55,120 bases of DNA from Gemmatimonadota bacterium (GCA_016209985.1 JACQVB010000219.1:1-55120); one strand, 5' to 3'; counted from the stretch's first letter, positions 29,606 through 39,638 are shown. The notes: generated by a model not told the origin, from the letters alone. Made by a program: numbers and translations.

Positions 29606-32302
29606 TCAACCGCCCTTCGAGGCTCCCGCGGGTTCGAGCGACCGCGCTACTTCTTCGACCTTGTACGACTCGAGGACGTCGCCGACCTTGATGTCGTTGA
29701 AGTTCTCCACGCCGATGCCGCATTCGAGCCCTTCCTTGACCTCTCGCACGTCGTCCTTGAAGCGCTTCAGGCTCGACAGGCCCCCGTGGTAGACCTCGAC
29801 GCCGTCACGAATGACGCGAATGCTGGTGCCGCGGCGAATGATGCCGTTGCGGACGAAGCACCCGGCGATGACGCCGACTCCGGAGATCTTGAAGATCTGG
29901 CGAACCTCGGCCTCGCCGAGCACCACTTCGCGCTTTTCGGGAGCCAGCAAGCCCTCCAGTGCGGCACGCACATCTTCGACCGCTTCGTAGATGATGCGGT
30001 AGGTGCGGATATCCACCTTCTCCCGCTCGGCCGTGGCGCGCGCGTTGGCGTCGGGGCGCACGTGGAACCCGATGATGATCGCGTTCGCCGAACGCGCGAA
30101 CAGCACGTCGCTTTCGGTGATCTGGCCGACGCCGCGATGAACGACCTCCACCCGGACTTCGGGAGTGGACAACTGAGCGAAGGCGTCGGCAAGCGCTTCG
30201 GCGGGACCGCCCTGGTCGGCCTTGATGATGATGTTGAGGACCTGGACTTTGCCCTCGCCCACCTGCTTCGACAACTCTTCCAGGGATACTCCCCGCCCCT
30301 GGCGCCGGTGATGGGCTTCCCGATCCAAGCGCTGGCGTTTCTGGGCGATCTCGCGGGCCTCCTGCGCGTTGGCGACCATCATGAACGTGTCCCCCGCCTG
30401 GGGGATGCCATCCAAGCCGAGGACCTGAACCGGAATGGATGGGCCCGCCTCTTCCACTCGGTTCCCCCGTTCGTCGAACAGCGCCCGGACCCGTCCCGCG
30501 AGGTTTCCGCAAATGATGTCCGAGCCGACTTTGAGGGTGCCGTTCTGGACCAACATGGTAGCGATGGGTCCCTTGCCCGCATCGAGACTGCTCTCGATCA
30601 CGGTGCCCTTGGCCGGCCGGTTCGGATTCGCCTTCTTGTCCAGCAACTCGGCCTGCAGTAACACCTTTTCCAGCAGCTCGTCGACCCCCTTGCCGGTCTT
30701 GGCGGAGATCGCGGCCGAGAGGGTCTGGCCGCCGAATTCCTCCAGCACCACGCCCTGCGCCAGCAGGTCCTGCTTCACCTTCTGCACGTTGGCGGCCGGC
30801 AGGTCGATCTTATTGATGGCCACTACCATCGGAACGCCGGCGTTCTTCGCATGGCTGATGGCCTCGACCGTCTGCGGCATGACCTGATCGTCGGCGGCGA
30901 CGACCAGCACGACGAGATCGGTCACCTGAGCGCCGCGGGCGCGCATGGCGGTGAATGCCTCGTGGCCCGGGGTGTCCAGGAAGGTGACCCGTTTCCCGTC
31001 GGCCCGCTCAACGTGATACGCCCCGATGTGTTGGGTAATGCCGCCGGCCTCACCGGCGATCACGTTCGTCTTCCGGATGTAGTCCAGCAGCGAGGTCTTG
31101 CCGTGGTCAACGTGGCCCATCACGGTGACAACCGGAGGACGCGAGACCAGCTGCTCCTCACGGTCTGCTTCTTCGACCGGGCCGCCTCCCTGCACGTAGG
31201 CCGCTTCCCGTACCGCCTGGAATCCGAACTCGCTGGCGATCAGCTCGATCTGGTCAAAATCCAGGCGCTGGTTCACGGTGATCATCAACCCCAGTTCTTT
31301 GAACGCGAAGGTGACGATCTGGGTGGGTGGAACCTTGAGGACGTCCGCCAGCTCGCTCACCGTGATGAACTCGTTGACCCGGACGATGGTCTTTTCGCGC
31401 TCGCGCTCCTCGGCTTTCCGCTGTTCCTCCAGCTCCCGGAAGCTTGGCTCGTCATCGCGGCGGCGGACGCCTTTCTTGGCGGCTCCCGTCTTTATGGAGG
31501 TGAGGGTTCGGGTGATGTTGGCCTGTACCGCTTCGACGTCGACCTGAGAACGTTTCCCCTTTTTCCGCTTTTTCTTATCACGGCGGCGGTCATCCACCGA
31601 CTCGCCTGGCGCTGCTGAGGCGATAGGCCGGGGCGGTGCCGCGGACGTTCCCGGCGCCGCGGAAGCGACGGGTTTGAGTCGCGCGGGAGCGGGACGCTGG
31701 ACGCGGGGGGGGATGAACGCCTCGGTGCGGGGCTCGCGCGGGGCCTCGGGCTCGGACGGCGGGGGCGGTGTTTCAACCGCGGGTAGCGCGGGCGGTTCCG
31801 CCACAGCGGGCTCGGGCCGCACGGACGTTGCGGGTTCGACGAAGAGCGCGGCGGCCCGTTCTTCCAGGGACGGCTTGGGCTCCAGCGGCTCCAGCTTGAG
31901 CGGGACTTCCGCGATGGCGGCCTCGGCCGCCTCGCGCTGGCGCTCCTCTTCGGCCGCCGCCTCCTTGGCGGCGACTTCGGCCGCGGTACGGCGGCGACGG
32001 CGGGGGCGGTCTCCGGCTTCCTCGGGCTCCTCGGCCGGCTTGGTGGGCTTGGCTGCCCTGCGAGCCGTCCCAGTCGTGGCGGTCGCGGTTCCAGCGGCGC
32101 GCCGGCGACCCTTTTTGGGCTCGGGCTCGTCTTTCTTGCGCTTGTCGCGCTCACGCCGGGCACGCACCAGCGCCACCTGCCCCGGGTCGAGCGCCGATAG
32201 ATGGCTCCGCACGGGAATGCCGAGCTCCGAGAGGAGCTTCTGCAGCTCCTCGCTGCTCACTCCGAGTTCTACCGCGAGATCATGGATCCGCGTACTAGTC
32301 AC
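29606..32302 (-). CDS. infB: translation initiation factor IF-2
   Basis: 898 residues. It has an N-terminal IF2_N motif (RIHDLAVELGVSSEELQKLLSELG), a ~250-residue Ala/Pro/Glu/Arg-rich linker, a second IF2_N (VSELADVLKVPPTQIVTFAF), then the GTPase with VMGHVDHGKTSLLDYI, FLDTPGHEAFTAMRARG and INKIDLP, and domains II-IV. It delivers initiator tRNA to the 30S subunit. Central gene of the nusA-infB cluster. Confidence 0.97.
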   Translation of the reverse strand: MTSTRIHDLAVELGVSSEELQKLLSELGIPVRSHLSALDPGQVALVRARRERDKRKKDEPEPKKGRRRAAGTATATTGTARRAAKPTKPAEEPEEAGDRPRRRRRTAAEVAAKEAAAEEERQREAAEAAIAEVPLKLEPLEPKPSLEERAAALFVEPATSVRPEPAVAEPPALPAVETPPPPSEPEAPREPRTEAFIPPRVQRPAPARLKPVASAAPGTSAAPPRPIASAAPGESVDDRRRDKKKRKKGKRSQVDVEAVQANITRTLTSIKTGAAKKGVRRRDDEPSFRELEEQRKAEEREREKTIVRVNEFITVSELADVLKVPPTQIVTFAFKELGLMITVNQRLDFDQIELIASEFGFQAVREAAYVQGGGPVEEADREEQLVSRPPVVTVMGHVDHGKTSLLDYIRKTNVIAGEAGGITQHIGAYHVERADGKRVTFLDTPGHEAFTAMRARGAQVTDLVVLVVAADDQVMPQTVEAISHAKNAGVPMVVAINKIDLPAANVQKVKQDLLAQGVVLEEFGGQTLSAAISAKTGKGVDELLEKVLLQAELLDKKANPNRPAKGTVIESSLDAGKGPIATMLVQNGTLKVGSDIICGNLAGRVRALFDERGNRVEEAGPSIPVQVLGLDGIPQAGDTFMMVANAQEAREIAQKRQRLDREAHHRRQGRGVSLEELSKQVGEGKVQVLNIIIKADQGGPAEALADAFAQLSTPEVRVEVVHRGVGQITESDVLFARSANAIIIGFHVRPDANARATAEREKVDIRTYRIIYEAVEDVRAALEGLLAPEKREVVLGEAEVRQIFKISGVGVIAGCFVRNGIIRRGTSIRVIRDGVEVYHGGLSSLKRFKDDVREVKEGLECGIGVENFNDIKVGDVLESYKVEEVARSLEPAGASKGG

Positions 32303-32311
32303 TCCGTCCTC

Positions 32312-32626
32312 CTAATCATCCTGCTCCTTGACGTCTCCACGGATACCGGCTGCCAGTTTCGGGTCTCTGACACCGACCGCCTGCACTGTTTCCCGTCCCA
32401 CCCGGCGACCGAGCTCGGTCGCCGGCGGACCTTCCAGCAGCGGCACGCCCCGTGCCTCTGCCAGCCGAATCACTTTCTCCTGCGTGCGCCGGCTCCGGTC
32501 CTGCGCGACGATCACCAGCGCGAAGTCCCCCCGCCGCAACCCGTCGCGGACGCCGCTCGTTCCGACTACGACCGTGCCGGCCCGGAGTCCCAGCCCCAGA
32601 AGGCCGAGTCGCCCGGAAGGAATCAC
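32312..32626 (-). CDS. YlxQ-type L7Ae family RNA-binding protein
   Basis: 104 residues with the L7Ae/L30e fold: LGLGLRAGTVVVGTSGVRDGLRRGDFALVIVAQDRSRRTQEKVIRLAEARGVPLL, then ELGRRVGRETVQAVGVRD. It overlaps nusA by ATGA and precedes infB, the standard position of ylxQ. The YlxR gene usually found between nusA and ylxQ is absent. Confidence 0.85.
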   Translation of the reverse strand: MIPSGRLGLLGLGLRAGTVVVGTSGVRDGLRRGDFALVIVAQDRSRRTQEKVIRLAEARGVPLLEGPPATELGRRVGRETVQAVGVRDPKLAAGIRGDVKEQDD

Positions 32627-33993
32627 TCCGCCGCCGGCGTCTCCGGTGCGGGTTGGCCTTCACCTTCCGTCTTGGCTGCCGCGGACGCGCCGCTTTGCTC
32701 ATTCTCTTCGGTGAGCTCCGAGAGAAATCCCATCAGGACGTCGGCGTGCTCAGGGGTCATACCCTCGATCTTGAGCACGTCCTCCCGCTCGAGGTCCAGA
32801 ATGTCGCGCAAGGTCTTTCGTCCCGCTTTCTCGAGGGTCGCCACCAGCTCCGGCGGCATACCCTTCAGCTCGTTCAAGCGCACTTCTGCCACCAACTCTT
32901 CGGCGGGCGGAAGCGGAGCAAACAGGGGGCCTTCGCCTCCGCGCTCCAGCCACTCCCGACTGGAGTAGAGATCGATCTTCCAGCCGGTCAATTCGGACGC
33001 GAGGCGGACGTTCTGCCCGTTGCGGCCGATGGCGAGCGATAACTGATCTTCATCGACGATGGCCTGGATGGTTCGGCTGTCGGGATCAGAGAACACCCGC
33101 GCCACTCGCGCCGGGGCCAGCGCCAGGCGGGCAAACCGTTCAGGATCCGGGGACCAGGGAACGATATCGATTCGCTCCCCGCCCAGCTCATTCACCACCG
33201 CCTGCACCCGACTTCCCTTGAGGCCGACGCAGGCGCCGACCGGGTCGATGGAGTCGTCCCGGCTGCTCACGGCGATTTTGGTCCGGCTGCCGACCTCGCG
33301 TGCCGCCTCTCGAATCTCGACGATGCCCTGCTGCATTTCCGGCACTTCCAGCTTGAAGAGCGCCTTCACGAACATCGGGTCACCCCGCGAGAGCACCAGG
33401 CGGGGACCCTTGGGGGTTTCCTCCAGACGCTTCAACACCGCCCGGATACTGTCCCCCTGATGGAAATGCTCCCGGTGGTTCTGTTCGCGGTAGGGGATGA
33501 TGGCTTCGGCCTCCCGGAACTTGTTGATCATGATCACCAGCTTACCGCGCTCGATTTGCTGGATCTCGCCCGAGAGGAGCTCGCCCACCTTGTTGGTGAA
33601 CTCCTCGCGAATCCGGCTCCGTTCGCCTTCTCGAACCCGCTGGATGATCCGCTGCTTGGCCGCCTGCACCGCGCTCCGGCCGAACTGCTCGAAGGGGACC
33701 TCTTCCTCGAGCACGTCACCCGGCTGGAAGTCCGGATCCTCCCACCGGGCCTCCTCCAGCGATACCTGCGAGCTCTGATCCTCTACTTGCTCGACCACGG
33801 TCCGCAGTATCGCGACCCGGATCGCGCCTTTCAGCTCATCGATGTCGATCTCCGACCGTACCCCCGGCCCGTACCGCTTGACCAGCGCCGCGTGAATGCC
33901 GTCACGCAGCAGATCGAGCAGATCGGCTCGCTCCAGCTGTTTCGCGTTCGACAACTCGCGAATCGCGGTGAGAACTTCGGGTGAACTCGCCAT
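32623..33993 (-). CDS. nusA: transcription termination/antitermination factor NusA
   Basis: 456 residues. It has an N-terminal RNA-polymerase-binding region, an S1 domain (about 130-200), KH1 with DPVGACVGLKGSRVQAVVNELGGERIDIV and KH2 with DEDQLSLAIGRNGQNVRLASELTGWKID, then a C-terminal helix-hairpin-helix segment (PELVATLEKAGRKTLRDILDL) and an acidic tail ending in EGQPAPETPAAE. It modulates pausing, termination and antitermination. Confidence 0.97.
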   Translation of the reverse strand: MASSPEVLTAIRELSNAKQLERADLLDLLRDGIHAALVKRYGPGVRSEIDIDELKGAIRVAILRTVVEQVEDQSSQVSLEEARWEDPDFQPGDVLEEEVPFEQFGRSAVQAAKQRIIQRVREGERSRIREEFTNKVGELLSGEIQQIERGKLVIMINKFREAEAIIPYREQNHREHFHQGDSIRAVLKRLEETPKGPRLVLSRGDPMFVKALFKLEVPEMQQGIVEIREAAREVGSRTKIAVSSRDDSIDPVGACVGLKGSRVQAVVNELGGERIDIVPWSPDPERFARLALAPARVARVFSDPDSRTIQAIVDEDQLSLAIGRNGQNVRLASELTGWKIDLYSSREWLERGGEGPLFAPLPPAEELVAEVRLNELKGMPPELVATLEKAGRKTLRDILDLEREDVLKIEGMTPEHADVLMGFLSELTEENEQSGASAAAKTEGEGQPAPETPAAE

Positions 33994-34032
33994 AACGCTC
34001 CTAACCGTGGACCACGGGGGCCCGTACCGGTC

Positions 34033-34509
34033 TCATTTGGTCCAATCGACTGCCAACCGGGCGTCTCGGGCCTCGGCCAGCGTTACTGCCAGCTCCTCGC
34101 CGCCCGACTGCAGCCGCAGCACGACCGTATCGGCGTCCTCCGGAACCCGCACGATCGTCGCGCGGACTCGTCCCCGGCCGGGCAACCGGACGTTCACATC
34201 TCGCCCGACAAACCGAACCCAGTGCTCCCGCCAGCGGACCGGCCGGTCGATCCCGGGTGAGGAAACCTCGAGGATGTAGCGGACCCCCAGAGTGCCGGCT
34301 TGGTCCAGCCACTGCTCCAGGGCCCGGGAAACCCGAGCGCAGTCATCGACGGTGACGCCGCCCCCCACGGTGATGTCGGGCCGGTCAATCCGCACCTGCA
34401 GGAGGGGGCGACTCCGCGAGCCGCCTTTTCGGATGTCCGCCAGCTCAAAACCGAGCGCGGCGAGCCGCGCACGCACCTGGACAGTCAGTTCCGCGAGATC
34501 GTCGAGCAT
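34033..34509 (-). CDS. rimP: ribosome maturation factor RimP
   Basis: 158 residues. Features: LAALGFELADIRKGGSRSRPLLQVRIDRP, VTVDDCARVSRALEQWLDQ, YILEVSSPGIDRPV (the RimP signature) and an SH3-like C-terminal domain ending AEARDARLAVDW. It assists late 30S assembly. First gene of the cluster rimP-nusA-ylxQ-infB-ylxP-rbfA-truB-ribF, placed after the pgeF terminator. Confidence 0.94.
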   Translation of the reverse strand: MLDDLAELTVQVRARLAALGFELADIRKGGSRSRPLLQVRIDRPDITVGGGVTVDDCARVSRALEQWLDQAGTLGVRYILEVSSPGIDRPVRWREHWVRFVGRDVNVRLPGRGRVRATIVRVPEDADTVVLRLQSGGEELAVTLAEARDARLAVDWTK

Positions 34510-34517
34510 AGACTCGG

Positions 34518-34547
34518 AAAAAAAAGCGCGGGCCGACTGCGCCCGCT
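34518..34547 (-). terminator. intrinsic terminator after pgeF
   Basis: On the minus strand GCGGGC (34541-34546) pairs with GCCCGC (34528-34533), followed by GC and eight Ts (34518-34525). It separates murA-pgeF from the rimP-nusA operon. Confidence 0.8.
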
Positions 34548-34594
34548 CGTTGCAAATCGCAATATAGAGGGAAGGATGGGCCCCGGCAAGCTCG

Positions 34595-35368
34595 CTACAT
34601 CGACGGTCCGGGACGTCCCAGGTAAGCGAGCATGCGACCGTCGTGCCCTCTGGATCGCCGATGAGAAAAGAACAGTTCGCCGTCGTGGCTGCTGCACCAG
34701 GAGCTCACCGTTATCTCGCGCAAACCGGCCCGGGCGGCACGGTCGGCAAGAGCCGCTCGAAGGTCGAGCTTACCGGCGTGAGCCACCGCTGCCCCTGTCA
34801 CCTGTGCGATCACTTCAGGACCAACTTCATAACAGCTACCGCAAATGCCTACACCACAATGCATTATGATGTCGCCCATGACACAACCGCAACTCTGGCT
34901 GAGCCGCTGAAGCCCAGTTTCGAGGATGCCATCGGCGATGCCTCTCCATCCCGCATGAAGGAGTGCCACCGTGGCGGACTTGGGGTGCGCCAAATAAACC
35001 GGAATGCAGTCAGCGACGGTGATCGTGAGGAGCAGCCCTGGCTCGCCAGTGAGATGCCCATCGATTGCGTCGCCAACCAACCATCCCGCGGCGCTGCCGT
35101 TGTGTTCCCGAACCGTGGACCGGTGCACCTGGCTGGCGACGGCAATCGCGCGGAATTCGGGTTGGTGACTGCGGTCAAAGAGGAGCCAGTTGGACAGCAC
35201 CCGTCCTGCCGGGCCGTGGGCGAAGAGACCGAGATCGAAATCTCCCTCCCGACCGGTAATGCCGGCACGCAGGCCCCAGTCACGCCAGGAATCCAGCTCG
35301 AAGCGGGGCACCGACTCGCGGGCGAGGCGACGTTCCGTCAGAACCGTGGCCATGATCGGCGCGCTCAC
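34595..35368 (-). CDS. pgeF: PgeF/YfiH family purine nucleoside phosphorylase-laccase protein
   Basis: 257 residues. Family motifs: ASQVHRSTV (His), [18 protein letters not shown] (Cys), [20 protein letters not shown] (His) and [16 protein letters not shown]. These hold the zinc and active site. Members act on purine nucleosides, and the group is linked to cell-wall quality control in some bacteria; the position directly downstream of murA fits. It overlaps murA by ATGA and ends in a terminator. Confidence 0.85.
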   Translation of the reverse strand: MSAPIMATVLTERRLARESVPRFELDSWRDWGLRAGITGREGDFDLGLFAHGPAGRVLSNWLLFDRSHQPEFRAIAVASQVHRSTVREHNGSAAGWLVGDAIDGHLTGEPGLLLTITVADCIPVYLAHPKSATVALLHAGWRGIADGILETGLQRLSQSCGCVMGDIIMHCGVGICGSCYEVGPEVIAQVTGAAVAHAGKLDLRAALADRAARAGLREITVSSWCSSHDGELFFSHRRSRGHDGRMLAYLGRPGPSM

Positions 35369-36657
35369 GCGGCCGGGCCGTCCTCCCGCTCGATGCGGGC
35401 GCCGAGCTGCCGGAGACGCTCGTCGATCCGTTCATAGCCCCGGTCGATCTGTCCGATGTTGTGGATGATGCTCTCTCCTTGTGCGGCAAGGGCGGCCAGT
35501 AGCATCGCCATGCCGGCCCGGATGTCGGGGCTGTCCACCACCCCACCCCGGAGTGGCGCGGGGCCGGCGATCACGGCGCGATGGGGATCGCAGAGGACGA
35601 TTCGCGCTCCCATGCCGACCAGCTTGTCCACGAAGAACAGCCGGGACTCGAACATCTTTTCGAAAATCAGGACCAGGCCTTCGCACTGGGTGGCGACCAC
35701 GATTGCGATGGAAGTGAGGTCAGCCGGAAATGCGGGCCACGGACCGTCTTCGATTTTCGGCACGTGGCCGCCCAGGTCGGGCCGCACCCGGCGCTCCTGA
35801 TTCGGCGCAACCGTTGCACGATCGTCGGTCAATTGCGGCCGGACGCCGAGACGGTCGAAATGCAGGAAGATGCTGCGGAGATCCTCCGGGCGTACCCCTT
35901 CAATGGTAACGTCTCCGTTGGTGACCGCCGCAAGACCGATGAAACTGCCCACCTCGATGTGGTCCGGCCCGATTTCCAGGCGGGAGCCGTGCAAGCGCTC
36001 CACTCCGTCGATCGTCAGCATGTTGGTGCCGATGCCTTCTATCTTCGCCCCCATGCCGACCAGACCTCGCGCGAGGTCCTGGACATGCGGTTCGGACGCC
36101 GCGTTTCGCAGTATGGTCCGGCCGCGGGCACGCACCGCCGCCATCAATGCGTTCTCCGTGCCCGTCACACTTGGCTCGTCCAGGAAGATGTCCGCCCCGG
36201 TCAGGTGCCGGGCGTCGAGCTTGAACTCGGCTCCGATGGTGACTTCGGCTCCGAGCTGCTCCAGGGCCAGGAAATGGGTGTCGAGCCGCCGCCGGCCGAT
36301 GACGTCGCCGCCTGGAGGCGGCAGGGTGACCGTGCCGAAGCGCGCCAGGAGGGGCCCCGCCAGCAAGATCGACGCCCGGATCTGCGCCACCAGCCGCGGG
36401 TCGAGTTGCTTGGACTGAACCGACGAGGGGTCGATCCGCACCGCGTTTTCCCCGGTCCATTGCACCTGCCCGCCCAGATGCTGGATCAGCTCCAGGAGAG
36501 CCTGGACGTCGCGAATACGGGGGACGTTGACCAGGTCGGATGGCTCATCGGAAAGGAGCGTGGCGGCTATCAAGGGGAGCGCGGCGTTCTTGTTGCCCGC
36601 CGGCCGGATGCGGCCGCGCAGGGGCGTGCCGCCGGTGACGTGGAAGCGCGAGGGCAT
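35365..36657 (-). CDS. murA: UDP-N-acetylglucosamine 1-carboxyvinyltransferase, Cys-to-Asp variant
   Basis: 430 residues, family length. Lys-Asn pair in [15 protein letters not shown] (about 19-33), [12 protein letters not shown] loop, [33 protein letters not shown] and [13 protein letters not shown] are all MurA features. The catalytic loop reads PPGGDVIG, with Asp118 where most MurA enzymes have the Cys that fosfomycin alkylates. This exchange is known from mycobacteria and chlamydiae and gives fosfomycin insensitivity with retained activity. It catalyses the first committed step of peptidoglycan synthesis. Operon with pgeF. Confidence 0.95.
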   Translation of the reverse strand: MPSRFHVTGGTPLRGRIRPAGNKNAALPLIAATLLSDEPSDLVNVPRIRDVQALLELIQHLGGQVQWTGENAVRIDPSSVQSKQLDPRLVAQIRASILLAGPLLARFGTVTLPPPGGDVIGRRRLDTHFLALEQLGAEVTIGAEFKLDARHLTGADIFLDEPSVTGTENALMAAVRARGRTILRNAASEPHVQDLARGLVGMGAKIEGIGTNMLTIDGVERLHGSRLEIGPDHIEVGSFIGLAAVTNGDVTIEGVRPEDLRSIFLHFDRLGVRPQLTDDRATVAPNQERRVRPDLGGHVPKIEDGPWPAFPADLTSIAIVVATQCEGLVLIFEKMFESRLFFVDKLVGMGARIVLCDPHRAVIAGPAPLRGGVVDSPDIRAGMAMLLAALAAQGESIIHNIGQIDRGYERIDERLRQLGARIEREDGPAA

Positions 36658-36739
36658 GACCGGACCATACGCGCGGAGCGTGGCGCGTCAAGGCACTTTG
36701 CTTAACTTCCCCTGAGAAGAGACCAGGCCGGGAGTTCCC

Positions 36740-37207
36740 GTGGGTGTGGGGGGTAGACCGATGCCGTGGACGGATGTCGTCGTTGCGATATCGACTGCGA
36801 TCATCGCCGTTTTGCTGGCCTTGCCGGCCGTGGCGTCGTTCTTTCTTTTCCGTGAACTCCGCCGGGCCGTCGCCCTGCTGGAACGGGCAGCCGACACCCT
36901 GCAACAAGAAATCGTTCCTGCCGTACAATCGGTTCGCGGAGTCGTGGAACAGGCGACGCAGGTCGCTGGAACGGTGCGGGGGGAGCTTGAGGCGGTGGTC
37001 GACACGTCGCGCGATCTGCGGGGCCGCGTGAAGCGGGCCGCCGACGCGGCCCAGGCCCGGCTGAGCGACCTGGAAACGCTGCTGGATGTCGTCTATGAAG
37101 AGGTGGAAGACACCGCCCTCGATGTCGCCTCCGCCCTGCGCACGACCCGGCGTGGGGTCGGGATGTTTTCTGCGATGAAACGAGCATTTCTCCGGCGGGG
37201 CCGCTGA
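36740..37207 (+). CDS. DUF948-like membrane-anchored coiled-coil protein
   Basis: 155 residues from GTG 36740 with GGGAG five bases upstream; ATG 36761 is an alternative. One N-terminal membrane helix (VVVAISTAIIAVLLALPAVASFFLF) is followed by a long heptad-rich helix (LRRAVALLERAADTLQQEIVPAVQSVRGVVEQATQVAGTVRGEL...), the pattern of DUF948 proteins. Role unknown; such proteins are often general-stress or envelope associated. Divergent from murA. Confidence 0.7.
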   Translation: MGVGGRPMPWTDVVVAISTAIIAVLLALPAVASFFLFRELRRAVALLERAADTLQQEIVPAVQSVRGVVEQATQVAGTVRGELEAVVDTSRDLRGRVKRAADAAQARLSDLETLLDVVYEEVEDTALDVASALRTTRRGVGMFSAMKRAFLRRGR

Positions 37208-38187
37208 CCGTTTCCCGGGGCGGTCGCCTCGCCGTCACGTTTGCGCTCGCCGTGCTGGCGGTCGCAATCACCCCCGCTGTCGCGCACGCCTGGACCCCGG
37301 CGACCCACATCTATCTGGGCGAATCGGTGCTGGCCAACCTCGGTCGCCTGCCCGCCGCGATCGCCGATCTGCTCCGGATCTATCCGTACGATTTCTTGTA
37401 TGGAAGCATCGCCGCCGACACGTCCATGGCGAAGAAATACGCCCCGGTCGGGCGTCATTGCCACTCCTGGCACGTCGGCCAGGAGATCTACGATCTGGCC
37501 GAGAGCGAGGCGTTACGATCCTTCGCGCTCGGCTATCTCTCTCATCTCGCTGCCGACGCGGTCGCGCATAATTTCTTCGTTCCCCGCCAACTGGTCCTCA
37601 CCAGTACCGCGATCGGCCTGGGACACTCGTATTGGGAAAGCCGGTTCGAGACTCACCTGGGCGAACAATATGCCCGTACCGCAATGGACATCATCCGGCT
37701 GGACCATGGGAACTCCGATTCCCACCTCGACCGGATCCTGTCCCCCACCATTTTTTCCGTGCGAACCAGCCGCCGTCTGTTCCGGGGAATGGTTGGGGTA
37801 ACGGAAACCCAGAGCTGGCAGCGCGCGTTCCGCATCGTGGCTGAAAACAGCCGCTGGGACCTCAGCGATGACGAGGTCGAGCGCCACATGGCGACGTCGT
37901 TTCACCTGGTGATGGAAATGCTCGGTGAAACCGAAGCAACGGCGCGGCGGCTCGATCCCTCCGGCGAAGCCTCGCTCAGTCTCGCCAAGCGCCTGCGGCG
38001 CGAGTTGGCCCGGCATCAAAAGGGTGATGGGGCCCGGCTCACCGAAGTCGCGGACCAGCATTTCGGTCTGCCGTCCTACCAGCTCACATTCTGGGAGAGG
38101 TCGGAGAGCCACCGGCCGTGGCGAACGCGTGCCGGCCGGTCGGACGTCGAGAAGACCCGAGGGAACGGGGGCCGGGGCTCGCGGTGA
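37204..38187 (+). CDS. exported zinc-dependent phospholipase C-like protein
   Basis: 327 residues if started at the CTG (37204) that overlaps the upstream TGA as CTGA; this start gives a proper signal peptide (SRGGRLAVTFALAVLAVAI...AHA-W). GTG 37252 leaves only a 13-residue stub and no basic region. The mature protein begins WTPATHIYLGE with Trp and His ligands, and has HCHSWHVG, ALGYLSHLAADAVAHNFFVP and HLDRI, which match the zinc-dependent PLC / S1-P1 nuclease-like fold. The substrate is unknown. The C-terminal ~40 residues are basic and disordered. Confidence 0.8.
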   Translation: MTVSRGGRLAVTFALAVLAVAITPAVAHAWTPATHIYLGESVLANLGRLPAAIADLLRIYPYDFLYGSIAADTSMAKKYAPVGRHCHSWHVGQEIYDLAESEALRSFALGYLSHLAADAVAHNFFVPRQLVLTSTAIGLGHSYWESRFETHLGEQYARTAMDIIRLDHGNSDSHLDRILSPTIFSVRTSRRLFRGMVGVTETQSWQRAFRIVAENSRWDLSDDEVERHMATSFHLVMEMLGETEATARRLDPSGEASLSLAKRLRRELARHQKGDGARLTEVADQHFGLPSYQLTFWERSESHRPWRTRAGRSDVEKTRGNGGRGSR

Positions 38188-38198
38188 CCGCTCGGGCG

Positions 38199-39638
38199 TC
38201 AGCGGTCCGCTGCCTGCCCGCTCAGCCTCTCGCGCAACACCGATTGCACCCGCTTGGGATCGGCGCGGCCGCCCGACTCCTTCATGACCGCCCCCATGAA
38301 AAATGCGAGGAGTTTGGCTTCGCCCTGGCGGTAGCGTCGGACCTCACCGGGATGCGACTGTAACACGGTGGTGATCCACCCATCGAGCTGGCCGGCGTCT
38401 CCAATTTGAACCAGCCCCAGTCGCTGGGCGACATTCGCGGGAGGGGCATCCTGCTCCGCGATCTCCCCGAAGACGCGCTTGGCCGCCTGATGACTGACCG
38501 TTCCCTGCTCCACCATCCGGATCAGCTCGTGGAGCCGTGCCGGCAGCACCCGGAAACGTCCCTGATGCTCATTCGCATCGGCCAGCACCGAGCCCAGCAC
38601 CCAGTTGGCGGCGACCTTGGGCTGGGCGCCCGACCCCACTACCACCTCGTAGTACTCGGCCAGGGCCCGCGTCCCGGAGAGGACGGCGGCGTCGTAATCG
38701 GATAAACCGTAGTCCCGCGCAAGGCGGAGACGCTTCGCTGCCGGGAGCTCGGGAAGCCTGTTCCGCTCGGCCACGACGTCGATTCCCGCTTGGGACACCG
38801 AGACCGGGGTCAGGTCCGGCTCGGGGAAATAGCGGTAGTCATGGCTCTCCTCCTTGGTCCGCATCGCGCGCAGCTCCCCGGTGGCGGCGGAGAATGTGGT
38901 CAGCGCGACCGGGGCATTCGATTCGAGAGTCGCGATCTGGCGGTCTCGCAGGAGGATCAGCGCACGCTCGACCGTGGCAAACGAGTTCATGTTCTTCACT
39001 TCCTGCTTGGTTCCCAGCGCGGCGCCGGGCCGGCGGACCGACAGGTTGGCATCGACCCGCAGGCTGCCTTCCTCCATGTTGCAGTCGGAGACTTCAGCGT
39101 ACTCCAGCACCTGCTTCAGGGCTACGAGATAGGCGCGCGCTTCGGCTGGTGAGCGCAAGTCGGGCTCGCTCACGATCTCGACCAGGGGCACACCGGAACG
39201 GTTGAAGTCAACGGCGGTCATTCCGGGAACCCGATCGTGAAACGACTTGCCGGCATCCTCCTCCAGGTGCAGCCGGGTGATCCCGATGGCCACGCGTCCG
39301 CGCTCGGGTGAGAGGATCTCGAGACTTCCGAGCAGGGCAAGAGGACGATCGAACTGGGTGATCTGGTAGCCCTTGGGCAGATCGGGATAGAAGTAGTTTT
39401 TTCGCGCAAAGACGCTGGTATCCCGTTCCACCGCGAACCCCAGTGCCAGCGCCGCACGCACGGCGAGGCGCAAGACCTCGCGATTGGGCACCGGAAGCGC
39501 GCCCGGCAGTCCGAGACACACGGGGCACACGTTGGTATTGGGGGGGTCGCCGAAGGTCGTCGGACAGGCGCAGAAAATCTTGGAGCGGGTCTTCAGTTGA
39601 ACATGGACCTCCAGGCCGACGACTGTTTCCCAACTCAC
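38199..39638 (-). CDS. gatB: aspartyl/glutamyl-tRNA amidotransferase subunit B
   Basis: 479 residues from GTG 39638, which overlaps the gatA stop as GTGA; the frame continues upstream but shadows gatA. Motifs: ETVVGLEVHVQLKTRSKIFCACPTTFG, NTNVCPVCLGLPGALPVPN, KNYFYPDLPKGYQITQFDRPL, MEEGSLRVDANLSVR and KNMNSFATVERA, then the C-terminal GatB/YqeY helical domain. With GatA and GatC it amidates mischarged Glu-tRNA(Gln) or Asp-tRNA(Asn). Confidence 0.96.
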   Translation of the reverse strand: MSWETVVGLEVHVQLKTRSKIFCACPTTFGDPPNTNVCPVCLGLPGALPVPNREVLRLAVRAALALGFAVERDTSVFARKNYFYPDLPKGYQITQFDRPLALLGSLEILSPERGRVAIGITRLHLEEDAGKSFHDRVPGMTAVDFNRSGVPLVEIVSEPDLRSPAEARAYLVALKQVLEYAEVSDCNMEEGSLRVDANLSVRRPGAALGTKQEVKNMNSFATVERALILLRDRQIATLESNAPVALTTFSAATGELRAMRTKEESHDYRYFPEPDLTPVSVSQAGIDVVAERNRLPELPAAKRLRLARDYGLSDYDAAVLSGTRALAEYYEVVVGSGAQPKVAANWVLGSVLADANEHQGRFRVLPARLHELIRMVEQGTVSHQAAKRVFGEIAEQDAPPANVAQRLGLVQIGDAGQLDGWITTVLQSHPGEVRRYRQGEAKLLAFFMGAVMKESGGRADPKRVQSVLRERLSGQAADR

